Shown here: positions 36,970 to 48,159 of the stretch, piece after piece
Layout of the letters: the number at the start of each line of letters is the position of its first letter
Position numbering within the stretch: the stretch's first letter is position 1
Source of the DNA: Stereum hirsutum FP-91666 SS1
Lineage: Eukaryota > Basidiomycota > Agaricomycetes > Russulales > Stereaceae
DNA length: 64,000 nt
Assembly: GCF_000264905.1 (NCBI RefSeq)
Contig: NW_006763135.1
Coordinates: 163,676-227,675 of the forward strand
Direction of reading: 5' to 3'
The notes under the pieces: generated by a model
Told to the model about the DNA's origin: nothing
Seen by the model: only the letters and a program-made list of their open reading frames with translations
The model's database searches: none
Translations under genes and position numbers: made by a program

Positions 36970-38775
36970 CGTAGGAGACAAAGTGTGGCGAAGGTGTGGC
37001 GTAGTCAGCCCTCGGAGATATTTCAGGATTCCGAGAGTTGAATTGTACCATGTAAAAGCTGACATTGAAAATTATGTTATTTCCGTCGCTTTCTACCAAC
37101 ACCGTTCGTAATACCTTTCAGCGATGCATGAACAGCGGATTGAGGGTTGACACTAGTAAGTAACGGAAATGACTTTGGACGGAGATCAGATTAGTGCTGC
37201 TGGCAGTGAGATCCCGATCCCAAGTATTCAGCCACTTGTATGAGTGACGGCCCCAGGGAGTTACATTATCTCATTTTTCATGAGCTCAATGAACTGATAT
37301 GAGTACTTGCTGTCATTCTCTTGCATTCTACGTAGCCGCGAGGTTCTGCATAAAATGCTAGAGGATATTCGTGGTCACTGGTGGCACCGGTCCGGAGAAT
37401 GCCGCCGCGGAACGCGACACCTCCAAAACAATAACACTGATGATTTTGTACAGGACTTCGCGTTTATGTACTTTCAATGAGAACCTGTACATATGTGCGT
37501 ATCATCATTTTCAATCAGTGAAAAATAACAAAAGCTAACTTGATGTGATTTGTACATTGGGACGACTATACCCGACCAACACCCGATTCCCCTCGACCAT
37601 TTCAGGCAGTCATTTGTTCTCGCTAACGACTTATAGGACGGCCACGTATATCGACAATAAACTCGAAGTTGATAGATGAACGAGAGCAGCTTTGATGACT
37701 TGCCGTGTTCCGCCGGCGTCTCCCAGCATTGCCAACTTATCACTGTGGCGAGATCTCCTGGTCTTGTCAACGTGTCGTATCGGCTCACGCTAGCAGGAGT
37801 CTATCACTGAGTATCCCTGAAAGCGGTCTTTCTAGTGAGGTCTATGGGTACTCTGTTGCTGCATACCATACTTGGGACCCAGACTGTGAGCTGCTAGTCC
37901 TGATCATTTCAGTTCGCCTGAACACTGCAACCGTTTGCCTTCCTGATTTTGTGGCTCATGGAAAGTCATCTACAGCTCGTTTTGAACGAGTCTGAATAAA
38001 GTTACTTTTCAGCTAACTTTTCCCCGCCAAGAAACGTAACGGGTCTTACGTTTTGAACCTCTATGGTCTGATATGTAAGCAGTTGGTTTAACATCTGCAA
38101 TTTGCGTACATTCACGACTGCTAAGACTGTCATCTAAACCTCTGGTTTGTTGCAGCACTGCCGACGAATTCAGGACCAAAACAGAAGTCAAGTTGCACTA
38201 GTGTCTGCACCTGACTGATGTATAATACTGCTACTGTCGGAATGACCCAAGGTATGCCTCCCTCCGCAAAGAAAGGTGCATTGTGCGTCATTCTAGCAGT
38301 GCTATTTGTGGCGCCTTGCTATACAAACGCCTGCGATGCCCCACACTATGATACTTGTTCCCATGTTCTTTATGCTTAACCTTTCCCTCCACCACCTCCA
38401 TCGGTCTGCCCATCCTTCGCGGTCTCCGATGACTAGTGTATGTTCATATCACACCCTTTTCATGCATGACTACCTGGAGACGCTCAGATCGAAGGCTTCA
38501 GAGATGTTATACTCAGAATAACGTTGAAGGCTCTTGCACAGTGCTCGGTTCTTTCGCAGCTTGTGGACATATCATGAAACCTAACATGTCCTCGGCCACT
38601 GACCATGCAATGTCGCTCCTCTTGCACAACTACTGTCAAACTACTGTGACTTGCCCTTGCACTTTGAATATGCACATACACTCTCGTGCTCATCATTTTG
38701 CATCGTCTGTTCCTTGAACAGGTGAGCATTAGTTTTTCGATTCACTACACAGAGCAGAATAATGCTACTATCCAT
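36970..38775. other. No gene supported
   Basis: Short frames only; no splice-linked chain and no repeat that I can see. Downstream exons of the USP-like gene could lie in 38480-38780 (minus) but are not recognisable. Confidence 0.4.
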
Positions 38776-38779
38776 ACTA

Positions 38780-39421
38780 TCACAGGGATGTATATATGGC
38801 TAGGCAGGCAACCCTCCCTTCAAGTACAGACATGTCCGGTACGTCTTTCACTTTCCCAGCTGGAATACATTTCCCAGCGTTAGTCATGCCATCATGACAC
38901 CATGTATTCGAATTTTTGTCTATCAATCGCGCTGTGAAGTGATAGGTTCCGTGATAGACGACTCCGGCGAGTCTATACTTTGTCTTCCTGCCACCATAGT
39001 CGACCTTCATGGTACTCGTAATCACCGTGAAATCTGCTATCGTGATAGCGAGAACGGCTGGGCGGTTATGATGAACGTTGACTTTTGTTTGGATCGCTTC
39101 TCCGCAGGCAGATTTTCCTAGAGTGTGGTTCATAGAGTACCGTCTTATGCCGCCCGTGCTATTCGCCGTGCTCGATGGGAGAGATGTAGTCTCGAAAAGC
39201 AGTGACCTGATCTTGTGTTCCGGATACTTTCTGTTGCATTTAGTGCAAGATTCCGTTCTAGTCATCGTGCTGTTAGGGCAGGCTAAGAATGTTTCACATA
39301 GAGCGGAAATGTACACTATGTCTTCTTTACACCACCAAATCCAGTCTACCCGGCACCGTAATGTGATGCCAGCGCCCACAAGTCTCGACCTGTGGCAATT
39401 TTGGGAGTGCTTCTCATGCAA
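38780..39421 (-). CDS. USP-type (peptidase C19) deubiquitinase-like protein, C-terminal part
   Basis: About 213 codons are open, ending at 38780. There is no ATG at the 5' end, so an upstream exon (with the catalytic Cys box) is missing or not found. The segment YRLAGVVYHGTYHFTARLID followed by NTWCHDGM matches the C-terminal USP signature, where the His of the YHF triplet would be the catalytic His and the Asp in HDG completes the usual WY-x-DD-like end. Upstream, CTKCNRKYPEH looks like half of the zinc-binding fingers region, and RPAVLAITIADF fits the following beta-strand. This is a distant, basidiomycete-type version. It may be an active protease, a degenerate one, or a 3' exon fragment. 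Peptidase cargo is known in other transposons, for example Ulp1-like genes in plant Mutator-like elements. Confidence 0.5.
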   Translation of the reverse strand: MHEKHSQNCHRSRLVGAGITLRCRVDWIWWCKEDIVYISALCETFLACPNSTMTRTESCTKCNRKYPEHKIRSLLFETTSLPSSTANSTGGIRRYSMNHTLGKSACGEAIQTKVNVHHNRPAVLAITIADFTVITSTMKVDYGGRKTKYRLAGVVYHGTYHFTARLIDKNSNTWCHDGMTNAGKCIPAGKVKDVPDMSVLEGRVACLAIYTSL

Positions 39422-39546
39422 TAGTCCTACTCTACAATCTCATAGACATGAACGATCTCTATGGAGCTGAACCTGATATAGGCCTGTTAGTAATGAGAAA
39501 CCACACCTAAAACTCTTTGCAGTCTCCGAGGTAGCTTGGAGTCCTG

Positions 39547-39661
39547 TAGCTGAAGTGGCTGTGGACCCGGCTCAGCCACCGGCTTCCCATTCTAGGCAGG
39601 TGAGGCTTGTTCTCCGACCGGAACAGCCCGTTCTCTGAGTTCGAGTCTTCGCTCCTCCAAG
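39547..39661 (+). other. Possible tRNA-derived SINE (RNA polymerase III boxes)
   Basis: TAGCTGAAGTGG at 39547-39558 matches the A-box consensus exactly, and AGTTCGAGTCT near 39640 is close to a B box. An AT-rich tail follows. A GTGGCTG/CAGCCAC stem lies between them. The cloverleaf cannot be completed, so it is not an intact tRNA. On the other strand the same bases read as a charged coiled-coil-like stretch (LEERRLELRERA), so a coding explanation remains possible. Confidence 0.3.
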
Positions 39662-39669
39662 ACAGTCAG

Positions 39670-40440
39670 CCATAAATAAAATAGTAGAAAAATTATAAAA
39701 ATTTGTGGAGGCTCATATTGTCGTGTTCATAATTGGATTCCAACGTGTGAAATTATATTATCAGATACCTGGCTCGTAAAGTCGTCAAAATCCATCAGTA
39801 CTCATAACATATCTATCCAGGATGTTTCTCCTCGTCTCTTAAGACATAGAGAGTGCTAGAAACATTCAAGGCAGGTGTTGGGGACGTGTACGTAACTATC
39901 TTATACTCTGCCAGGTCATAACATATCAGACATCCAGTAGTACTGCAATGTAGCATTGGGTACAGATATTATCTGTTCTCATGAACCACTCACATGTGAA
40001 CCAGCGTTCCTGAGGTTGTGTCTAAATATTTGAAAGACTGTGTACATGAGTGAAAGCAGCACCAAAATATTGTACTGGTCTTGGTAAGTATCCAGTAGCA
40101 GTAGCCTGTATCAGGTATGTACACTCGAGTGACAGCCGGAGGAATCAACACTATGGCCAAGAAAGTGATTTTCCCGAAGAAAGGACCTTCTTAGCTACCA
40201 CTTTGCTCAGTGGTCCGAAAAAATTGGAGCATGTTTAATGCTAGCAATAACTCAGTCATCTGGACTAGTCAACTGTACGAGCCACGGTTTGTAGTCGGAC
40301 TTCAGCTATAGACGGTTGGTTCACATAACTTCTTATTTGTTTCGTATCACACCATTCTCAACACTCTTTTTTTGTGCTTGAGCATGATCCCATTCATGTT
40401 GATTGCATAAAAGGGGTTCAGAAAGTACAAAGTTGAGAAA
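39670..40440. other. AT-rich spacer, no gene supported
   Basis: I see no convincing coding exon or repeat on either strand here. Confidence 0.4.
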
Positions 40441-40443
40441 GAA

Positions 40444-41132
40444 TCAACCTCTACGTGAAGGCAATGATGGATGTTTCTTCATATCCCAACCAATGCCTGT
40501 TCCCTTCGAGATCCTTCGTGTTTTCTTCTCTGGAGAAGGGATCATCATGCCGTCTTGTCCTAGAATAACCAGGTCTGCTCTCTGATAACTGCGTTTCTTG
40601 CGTACCTCAGAGGGAGGAGGGGATGACGGGGTGGAGGATGAAGAAGTAGGTTCAATGGGTAATGGTAATGCTAAAAAACAACAGACAGAAACGTAACATC
40701 AGTAAACGAAGCAGTCATATGCACTATCAGTTCACCTTCAGTGGCACGTCTTCTTGCTTTATGTGCATGGTCGACAAGCTTATCACGACGCTTTCTAGCA
40801 TCATCATTTAGCTCAGGTTTGTCCGGAAACTTGACGTCGAATCCCTTCCGGGCAAGACTCTTCAAGTTGCGATCGGTGAGATGAGCTGGGGCCAAAGGGT
40901 CAACCCGGCAAGGGAGAACACTGTGAACGGATAGTAAGCTAGTTATATATCAGTATCAGAAGGCAATGGGGCAGAATACGTACTACGTCCTGCGCCCATC
41001 AATTGACTTGACCAGTCTAGCATTCGCGCAGAATTCGAGAGGACCAATGGCAACCTGCATGGACTCTAACACCCTCTTGTGAAAGATCTGGGCGTTACGC
41101 TGGCCATCATCAGCTTCATAGATTTTGGTCAT
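40444..41132 (-). CDS. Basic protein of unknown family, or 3' exons of the adjacent gene
   Basis: Three exons fit: 41132-40984, 40920-40736 and 40670-40444, about 186 aa. It reads MTKIYEADDGQRNAQIFHKR, then CANARLVKSIDGRRTYVLPC, then a Lys/Arg-rich helix (RRDKLVDHAHKARRRATE), a Ser/Pro linker and a basic tail ending SLPSRRG. No family recognised. It starts only 39 bp downstream of the stop of the next gene on the same strand, unusually close. A donor at 41253 and an acceptor at 41134 would join it in frame to that gene (TFTYK then MTKIYE), making one protein of about 560 aa. The basic C-terminus may bind nucleic acid (inference). Confidence 0.55.
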
Positions 41133-41171
41133 TCTGAGAAGCTATCATTAAGCTCGAATCAGTATGTCCAA

Positions 41172-43008
41172 TCATGGAATTTCTGCGCACGGAAAAATAT
41201 TTGGTCGCGGAGGAGGAGCATGTTGAACAGTCCATACAAGGTCGCCACTACACTTGTATGTGAAAGTTGGACGAACACGTATACGCATGTCTTCCGCGCG
41301 TAGACGCATGACACCGTATAAGCTGCTATCTAGGTTTGTCTCGACATCCAACATTCCTGTTGACCATAGTCTCAGTATAAAATAAACAGCACAGTGAATG
41401 AATGGCAGACCTCTCCGACGAAACATAGCAGTGAGAGGATCATCTGGTGCACAGTCATCCCACCCAGAAGGAGCGAGTGACCGCCACTTATCCCGTCCGA
41501 ATACAAGGTGGCCCAGGTGGCCAGGCGTGCTCAGAGCGTCGGCGATGTAGGTGGGTTCGAATATATCAGCGGGCAGTGCCATAGGGATAGCGCCCTCGGC
41601 TGAAGACGAAACAAAAGCCTTCCTCAGAAAAAGATAGTCAGAAATTCATCCGCAACCACCAGATAACCCCAGAATCAGAGTGGAAATTGCACCTCATATC
41701 TATCAAGTAATGTTGCCATCCGGGAAGGCATATATGTTTTTTCCTTTCCATAGACGTATAGATGGTAAGCGTAGTTCAGCCGCTGTTCATCAGTTGGCGC
41801 GATCATGGTGTCATGCAGGGTTGGAAGTACCACGTCTTTCCTGAAAAAGAGACCGTGGCGTGACGTTGAGGATTGAGATCGAATGAAAACCAAGAAGGCC
41901 ATACCATATCACACCCTTCGTGGTCAGACCGTACTGATAGGTACTTTCACAGGCGCGAGCCAATCTAGACGGGGTAAGTTCCTTCTCAGTGAGAAATGGT
42001 GAGATGCCTGGAGGGAGATTCAGGCCCGGCGTAAGCACACCGGAAGTGATTTGAGCCTTTGAGGTACACACCACTGAGAAATAAGATCTCTGCGACAGTA
42101 TAGACTCCTATCCCAACGGACCAATCGTCCTTCAATACATTCACGAGCAATGTTACGAGTTTGTTGAATGGGTTGTCGATCCGTTCTTCGTACCAATCTG
42201 CGACAAACTGGAGAAAACCCGTCCAGTCATCGAGAACGTGTACATGCCGTGCACGAAGACCATCTCGAGTGGAAGCCCACTCCACCTATGAATTGTTCAC
42301 TCGGAATGGATACTCTCTGTCTTGAGATAATAAACTGACCTGGAACATGTTGTCGTAGCTGACAAAGGCAACAACACATAGGTCGAACTCGAAAGCGATA
42401 GCAATTCGATTATTACGTTCCTGTTCAGAACAGAGTCAACTTTCCCGGTGATGTATATTTGGGAAGAAAATCGAAGACTCACTTCAGCAGTACAAGGCTT
42501 GATAGATTGGGTCCAGTATGCGATGGGATAGACTTGAATAGACGTGTGTGTCAGCCATTGAAGCTACAATTAGTTGTAGCAGACATTGAGCTAGAGTAAT
42601 AGGAGACTCGATCAGATATAACAGCCATCCTACCTGCATCCACAAAGGCCCAAGATCAAGTACAGCTGTGCGGGCCGTTTCGTATGCGCCCTTGAGCTGA
42701 AGAGATTGCATAGTAGGACAATCTGGGCGTGTCCGATCCCACATAGTAGGCCAAAGAGGTGTCTGAATACCTTGCGTCCCTCGCTTTGCCTCCGGAGACT
42801 GAGGTGTGAGTCTATCTACAAGCCCTTGAGCATGAGGAGTTCCAGGAAGTGGGCGATTTTTCGGCTTTTTTGGCTTTTTGGATTTGGATTTCCCAGAACC
42901 AACGGCGTCGTACCAGACATCGCGGACGGACCAGTCCATATCCTCGTACTGTTCCATAGCCCAGCGTAGATACATAACAGCAAGCCAGGATTCTCGAAAC
43001 TCAGGCAT
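41172..43008 (-). CDS. Multi-exon element-borne gene of unknown family
   Basis: Eight exons fit in frame: 43008-42634, 42563-42483, 42420-42340, 42285-42071, 42007-41905, 41842-41693, 41618-41411 and 41356-41172, about 465 aa. The start is MPEFRESWLAVMYLRWAMEQ. A Lys-rich patch (GSGKSKSKKPKKPKN) follows near residue 40. The rest is helical and hydrophobic-patterned (FEFDLCVVAFVSYDNMF; LLVNVLKDDWSVGIGVYTV) with no membrane segment or catalytic motif I can name. All junctions keep frame, so it is not decayed. It could extend into the exons at 40444-41132. Position inside the element makes it cargo or an accessory mobility gene; nothing in the sequence decides which. Confidence 0.65.
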
Positions 43009-43009
43009 C

Positions 43010-44490
43010 CGGGAAGCGACAGAGGTGACAAGTCGCGTTCAAGACAAGCCAGAAACCGACGCGACGAAACACAGCCTGTGACCAGACGTGTCTGTCACGG
43101 ACGTCACCTCAGTGACATTCCGTCCGCAACATGCAATGTATTATATTATGCACAGCTGTAAGTCAGCTTCTCACCACCCAGGATTGTTGCATCAACTTGA
43201 CTCTTTCATTTTGCCAAAGCTCATGAATTTGTGGAAGACGCGAAAAATTGTGTGATCAGTTCTGTGTGGGGGTCCAGGACAGTGCCACATGTGGCACCGG
43301 CTCGTCATCGGCGGCTTTCTTTCGTGAAGTTGTTCTCGTACCTCTTCAACTTGAACCAGCACCGACCAACTCGTTTATGCATCGCAAGTCCATTTCATGG
43401 TTTGTATCGCCTCACTATCAGCTGAACAAACTGCGCATACAAAGCACCCTACTCTTGATTCTAGGATTACTAACCCTCTTTGCTCGCTTTTCTCCTCAAC
43501 TCTCGATACACATTGTTGATCTGGCCCTTCTTTCTTGTAACTCTTCTCGAGACACCCCTCCGGAAACTTTGTCTTCACCGGCCTTGAACCTTCTTGAGTA
43601 CAGCAAGGGCTATCATCCGCCTGGGCCGATATTCCGAACGTTCTCATCTGCGGACTCTCCGTCGACAGCTGTCGAGTTCTCCCACAGCCTCGAATCACCC
43701 TCACGGAGCTCAAAGCTGTTTGCACACCCCCTGTTGGTCATGGTTCTTGGATTGCCAACACAACCGCCCACAATTATTTTCTTCGTAAACGTCAAGACCG
43801 TCGTCACTAGGTCGTACTCACTAGCCGCGCTCCCCTCCCATTGGTCTCACCCAACTCAGGCGACGAAGCGATCCACCCACATACATCACCTCGTACAGTT
43901 CGATCCATTCTACAGCTGCCTCGCTCAATAGCACCTCCATCTTGGCACACATGAACTCGTACACCGAGCGGGCTTCTATGTCGCGGTGCGCTTGGGCCAC
44001 GGATCCAGTGAAGTCCATCCCGTCTTTGAGAGACTCAACGGAACATGTCACGGCGGGCGAGGTGCAGATGGTGCGATTCGTGTGCTCAAGGGCGAGGCGG
44101 AAACGCGCTTCGGCTCGGACATAGCTTTTTTTTGTCGAGGACCGAGTATAGGATCGTGGCGACGTGGGTATGATAAGTTTTTTAAAATCGGGGAGGTTCC
44201 CTGGACTACGGTGTGTTATTTGATTGGTCGTTCCTCGTTCCCCTATCTGAGGTTTTTTGACAGTGGGCGCCCCTGGAGGAACCTGCGACGCCGCTGTACA
44301 CGCTCACACTGAAATTGAACGGCTGCATCATCTTCATCGGTGCACTCACGCCTGACAACTCCTCATCACCTCGAAACATTCACTCAGTGCGTCTTTTCCT
44401 CTTTTTTGTCATCTTTTTCGTTACATCATCCCATCCGATCCTCCCTCCATCCCGATCGATTCGCGTGGATCCTGAAGGGCTACGCTTCGA
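43010..44490. other. No gene supported
   Basis: Long frames exist on both strands (43248-43931 plus; 43375-43725 and 43821-44051 minus), but they overlap and lack splice or domain support. The 43.0-43.2 kb part is presumably the promoter of the minus-strand gene. Confidence 0.35.
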
Positions 44491-44499
44491 CAGATTACA

Positions 44500-45945
44500 A
44501 AACGTTTCCGGGAGGCAAAAACAAACATATCAAAGACTGAACCTGGGTAGAAACAGAGAGAGAAAACGAAGTACTTACCGAGTAGTGATAAATATTGTGT
44601 GGTGTGTCTGGGCCACACACCCCACAGCCAGTAACTCATTCCACAGAGCTATGCTTGAACACATCGCGTAGCGTTATCGGAAGGCAATGACGATCATATT
44701 GAAGAGTCAGACTGGATAAAAGGAAAGAGACGAAATGAAGAACCGACCGAGTAGTGACATATATCTGGGGAGGGTGTCTGGACCACATACCCCACAGCTA
44801 ATTCTTCGTCCTGCCAAGTGGGGCTTGGACGTATCATAAAGCGTTGTTGGGAGACATTGACAGACATATCAATGAGTCAGACTGAGTGGAAAAAAAGAGA
44901 TAAAACAAAGTACTGACCGAGTAATGAGACATTTTGTGGAGGGTATCTGGGCCACATACCCCACAACTAATTACTCGTCCTGCCGAGTTAGGCTTGGACG
45001 GATCACGGAGCGTTTTCGGGAGGCATTGACAGACATAACAATGAGTAAGATTGGGTGAAAACAAAGAAGTAGAACAAATAACTGACCGAGTAGTGAGACA
45101 TTGTGTAGAGGGTGTCTGGGCCACACACCCCACAGCTAGTAACTCATTCCACAGAGCTATGCTTGAACGCATCGCGTGTCGTTCCCGGGGGTAAATAACG
45201 AACATATTATTGCGTCAGACTGGGTAGACGAAAAGAAATAAAACGAAGTATTGACAGAGTAATGACATATATCTGTGGAGGGTGTTTGGGCCACATATCC
45301 CACAGCTGATTATTTTTCCGGCAGAGTTATGCTTGGACGTATCACGAAGCGTTCTCTGGAGGAGTTGATAGACATATCAATGAGTCAGATTGGGTAGAAA
45401 CAAAGATATAAAACAGACTACCGACCGAATAGTGAGACATTTTGTGGAGGGTGTCTGGGCCACATACCCCACAGCTAATTATTTGTCCTGCAGAGTTACG
45501 CTTGGACGGATCACGGAGCGTTCTCGGGAGGCATTGACCGACATAATAATGAGTCAGATTGGGTAGAAATAAAGAGATAAAACGAACTACTGACTGAGTA
45601 GTGAGACATTCTGTGGAGGGTATCTGGGCCACATACCCCACAGCTAGTAATTCGTTCCACAGAGCTATGCTTGAGCATATCACGTAGCGTCGTTGGAAGT
45701 CATTTACGATAAAGAAGAAAGACGAAGAACTGACCGAGTAATGGCATAGATGTGTGGAGGGTGTCTGGGCCACACACACTCCAGCTGACGACGAGTCCTG
45801 AGGAGCTATGCTTGAGCGACAAATATAACGTTCCAGGGAGGTAATAGCCGACATTGTAATGAGTCAGACTGGGTAAAAAGAAAGAGGTCAAACAAAGTAC
45901 TGACTGACTAATGTCCCATTTTGTGGCCGGTGTCTGCAGCTGGAG
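44500..45945. repeat. 169-bp satellite array with 508-bp higher-order repeat
   Basis: The anchor GGCCACATACCCCACAGC (with variants) recurs at 44611, 44781, 44950, 45119, 45289, 45458, 45627 and 45768. The spacing is 170, 169, 169, 170, 169, 169 and 141 bp.
Monomers fall into three types. Type A has GTAACTCATTCCACAGAGCT (44611, 45119, 45627). Type B is at 44781 and 45289. Type C has CGGATCACGGAGCG (44950, 45458). Same-type monomers are exactly 508 bp apart. The last copy has an internal deletion and a diverged end. The minus-strand frames across the array are by-products of the repeat. Function unknown; the period is close to one nucleosome. Confidence 0.9.
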
Positions 45946-45949
45946 TCTC

Positions 45950-46434
45950 GCTAGAGGGCTAAGTGCGTGGGTACGGCAAATTCTTAATGGTGATGAGCAC
46001 CGCAACGTCGTATTCGGAATGTCATATTGCTCAAGTATGACACGCATTGCCAAGAAGAATATCCTCACCACAGCGACAGCCTGGAGAAGTATGCCTGCTG
46101 TGGTGAGTCTTCAGAGAACAGCCCAGCTGCTCAAGATGAAACAATGAAACAATTTATATCCGCCGACTAAGCAGTGACACGTTCCACCGGAATATGCCGG
46201 AGGTGTCCAAGATGAATATCCTTGTTCAATTTCTACGATGTCTCGCGTCTACGACAAATCGCTGCAGATGCGCACACATTGTTGTTTGCATGAATTGAGA
46301 GTCTCAAAAATAAAACAATGCAACTTCCGGCAATATTTCCCATTATAGCATGACTTTCACCTATGACACTACTAGCTTAGACGTACCACTTGGGATGTTG
46401 AGGGCACACACCAAATCTTGCACGACATACTGAT
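45950..46434. other. Spacer between satellite array and integrase gene
   Basis: No gene or repeat that I can support; probably the 3' flank of the integrase gene. Confidence 0.4.
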
Positions 46435-48154
46435 TCACATTTCATTGAGAATAGCAGTAAGTAATGTAACCGCCTCAAGATACACCTCAATTCCCCAGTT
46501 CAAGTCATCGCGAGTGAGATCGATGCGTCCATGTAAGTGACGACGAGCCTCTTCCAACATCTCTTCCTTCTCGTCATCGACCTCGAACCCTGCTTCTACA
46601 TCCTGACGGTGAGCCCTCTCCCATTCCTCACGCATCTCATCCTCAGGTGGTGTCGGTCCTTGACCATCTACGCCATACTCCGGGTTGTTCGCGATTTCGA
46701 CAGGATCCCCAGGATCGTACTGCCACCAGCCCTCGCGCAACCCACGCTCCCGGCTGAGCTCAAAAAGAGCGACAGGGCTGAGGTTCCCTTCGGTACGGAC
46801 ACGATGATGGTTCCAGGCATGCGCGGTGCGATTGAGCGACTCCTGGATGCGGTCGTGGAAGACAAGGATGAGGCAGACCTTGTGAACGACGTTGTCGTGC
46901 TGCCAAAGATGATTCTCCTCGAGATATTCGAAGATCTTGCGGTAGGTCTCGATGGTTCCCTTGCGGACGTCTCTCCATGCGCGTTCCATGCGTACATTAT
47001 GCATTGACCTAATTGGAAGTGAGTACAGGGAGACGTGGCCATAGGAAATTGGAGAAGTGAGCAACCATAATAAATGAAAGCTCACCAGCCTCGAATGTAT
47101 GCGCGATGCGCTTCACCCCATTGCTCAATCATCCAACGCTCGATACCATTATTCTCCCGTCCATAATCCCCTCGAACCCGACTCGGTCGCCCGTGCTTTG
47201 CTACACCGTCTTGGAGGAAAGCTTGAAGAACGGTTGGCGACGTCTTGTTGTGGCGCAGAGCCAAGTAGAGAATGAGGCGACTGAATCCATCGACGCATCC
47301 ATGAATGTAGAACCCCCATCGGAGAAGCTTCTCGTTGCCGTCTTGATGCCAAAGCGACATAGCGCCGCGGACACGGTATACTCGACGACGAATGATGCCT
47401 GCCCAGCTTTAGATATAGCGAGTGAACAGGAAGCTTGACAGGAAGGCAAGAAGGTAAAAACTAAGGAGGTAACATACCGAGTGAGAACACCAATCGGATC
47501 TACGCGTTTGAGACTTTCTTGAACGCGTAGCATTGGAAGTCTGTGGCCACGAGTGAGAAGGTGACCCCGGATTATGCCTGCTCCGTCGAATGGGTGGGAG
47601 AGTGAAATTTCCGCGACAAGCTCGTCCAAATCGTCGTCAGAAATATCACTGTACACGGCTTCTGTGGTGGTAATGCCCGCCCGCTCAAGATGATAGTATA
47701 TCGTGCGGCGAACAACACCCATTGCCTGAGCGACTCGCTCCCAGGATGCACCTAGCGCATGCAAGCACAGAGCTCGGGGTAAATCTATAGCTAAACGAGG
47801 TCGTCCTGGACGACCTGTGTAGATTCTGGGTATGTTATAGGAAGGAGGAGCGGGAGGAACGTCAAGAAATTGCTGAAGGGGCTGGATAAAAGCCGTGGTG
47901 GCGTGGATCAGGGTGTGGCGTTCATCTTCCGTGGTATAAGGGTCGTTGAGATTGAGTAGAACGCGACGGATGGCGTCCAGCTGACGGACTGTGCGTTCGA
48001 CAGCAGTACGATCGGCATTAGGCAGAGACATGGCGATGAAAAGGGCCTCCCTTGAGATACGATGAGCGTCTACAAGGAAACGATGAATACCAGGAGGAGC
48101 AGCCATTGAGGAGAACAGCAAGGGTGAGCAACGGGAAGGAAGACAAGTCGTCAA
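46435..48154 (-). CDS. DDE integrase (retroviral-type core) with HTH region
   Basis: Three exons: 48154-47478, 47406-47086 and 47008-46435, all junctions phase 2. This gives 523 aa from the first ATG, or 507 aa from a second in-frame ATG at 48106. Residues ~130-175 contain a helix-turn-helix-like segment (LCLHALGASWERVAQAMGVV, then RRTIYYHL). The catalytic core follows: WHQDGNEKL, then HGCVDGFSR (first Asp), VRGDYGRENN (second Asp) and RMERAWRDVRKG (Glu). This is the fungal integrase-core family that is expanded in mushroom genomes. The C-terminal ~100 residues are acidic. The product would cut and join the element ends. It lies about 1.3 kb inside the right terminus, transcribed away from it. 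The reading frame is intact, so it is the likely mobilising enzyme (inference). Confidence 0.85.
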
Positions 48155-48159
48155 TGTTA

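Noticed and set aside
39534..39661. Intact tRNA gene
   Set aside because: A 7-bp end pairing (CTTGGAG/CTCCAAG) and Pol III boxes exist, but spacing is too long, the T stem has a mismatch and no cloverleaf forms.
44834..45854. Minus-strand frames of 123 and 170 codons in the satellite array
   Set aside because: They are translations of the 169-bp repeat. The unit is not a multiple of three and the frames break at array variants, so coding is unlikely.
44500..45945. CRISPR-like array
   Set aside because: Monomers are contiguous with no unique spacers, the unit is 169 bp and the genome is fungal.
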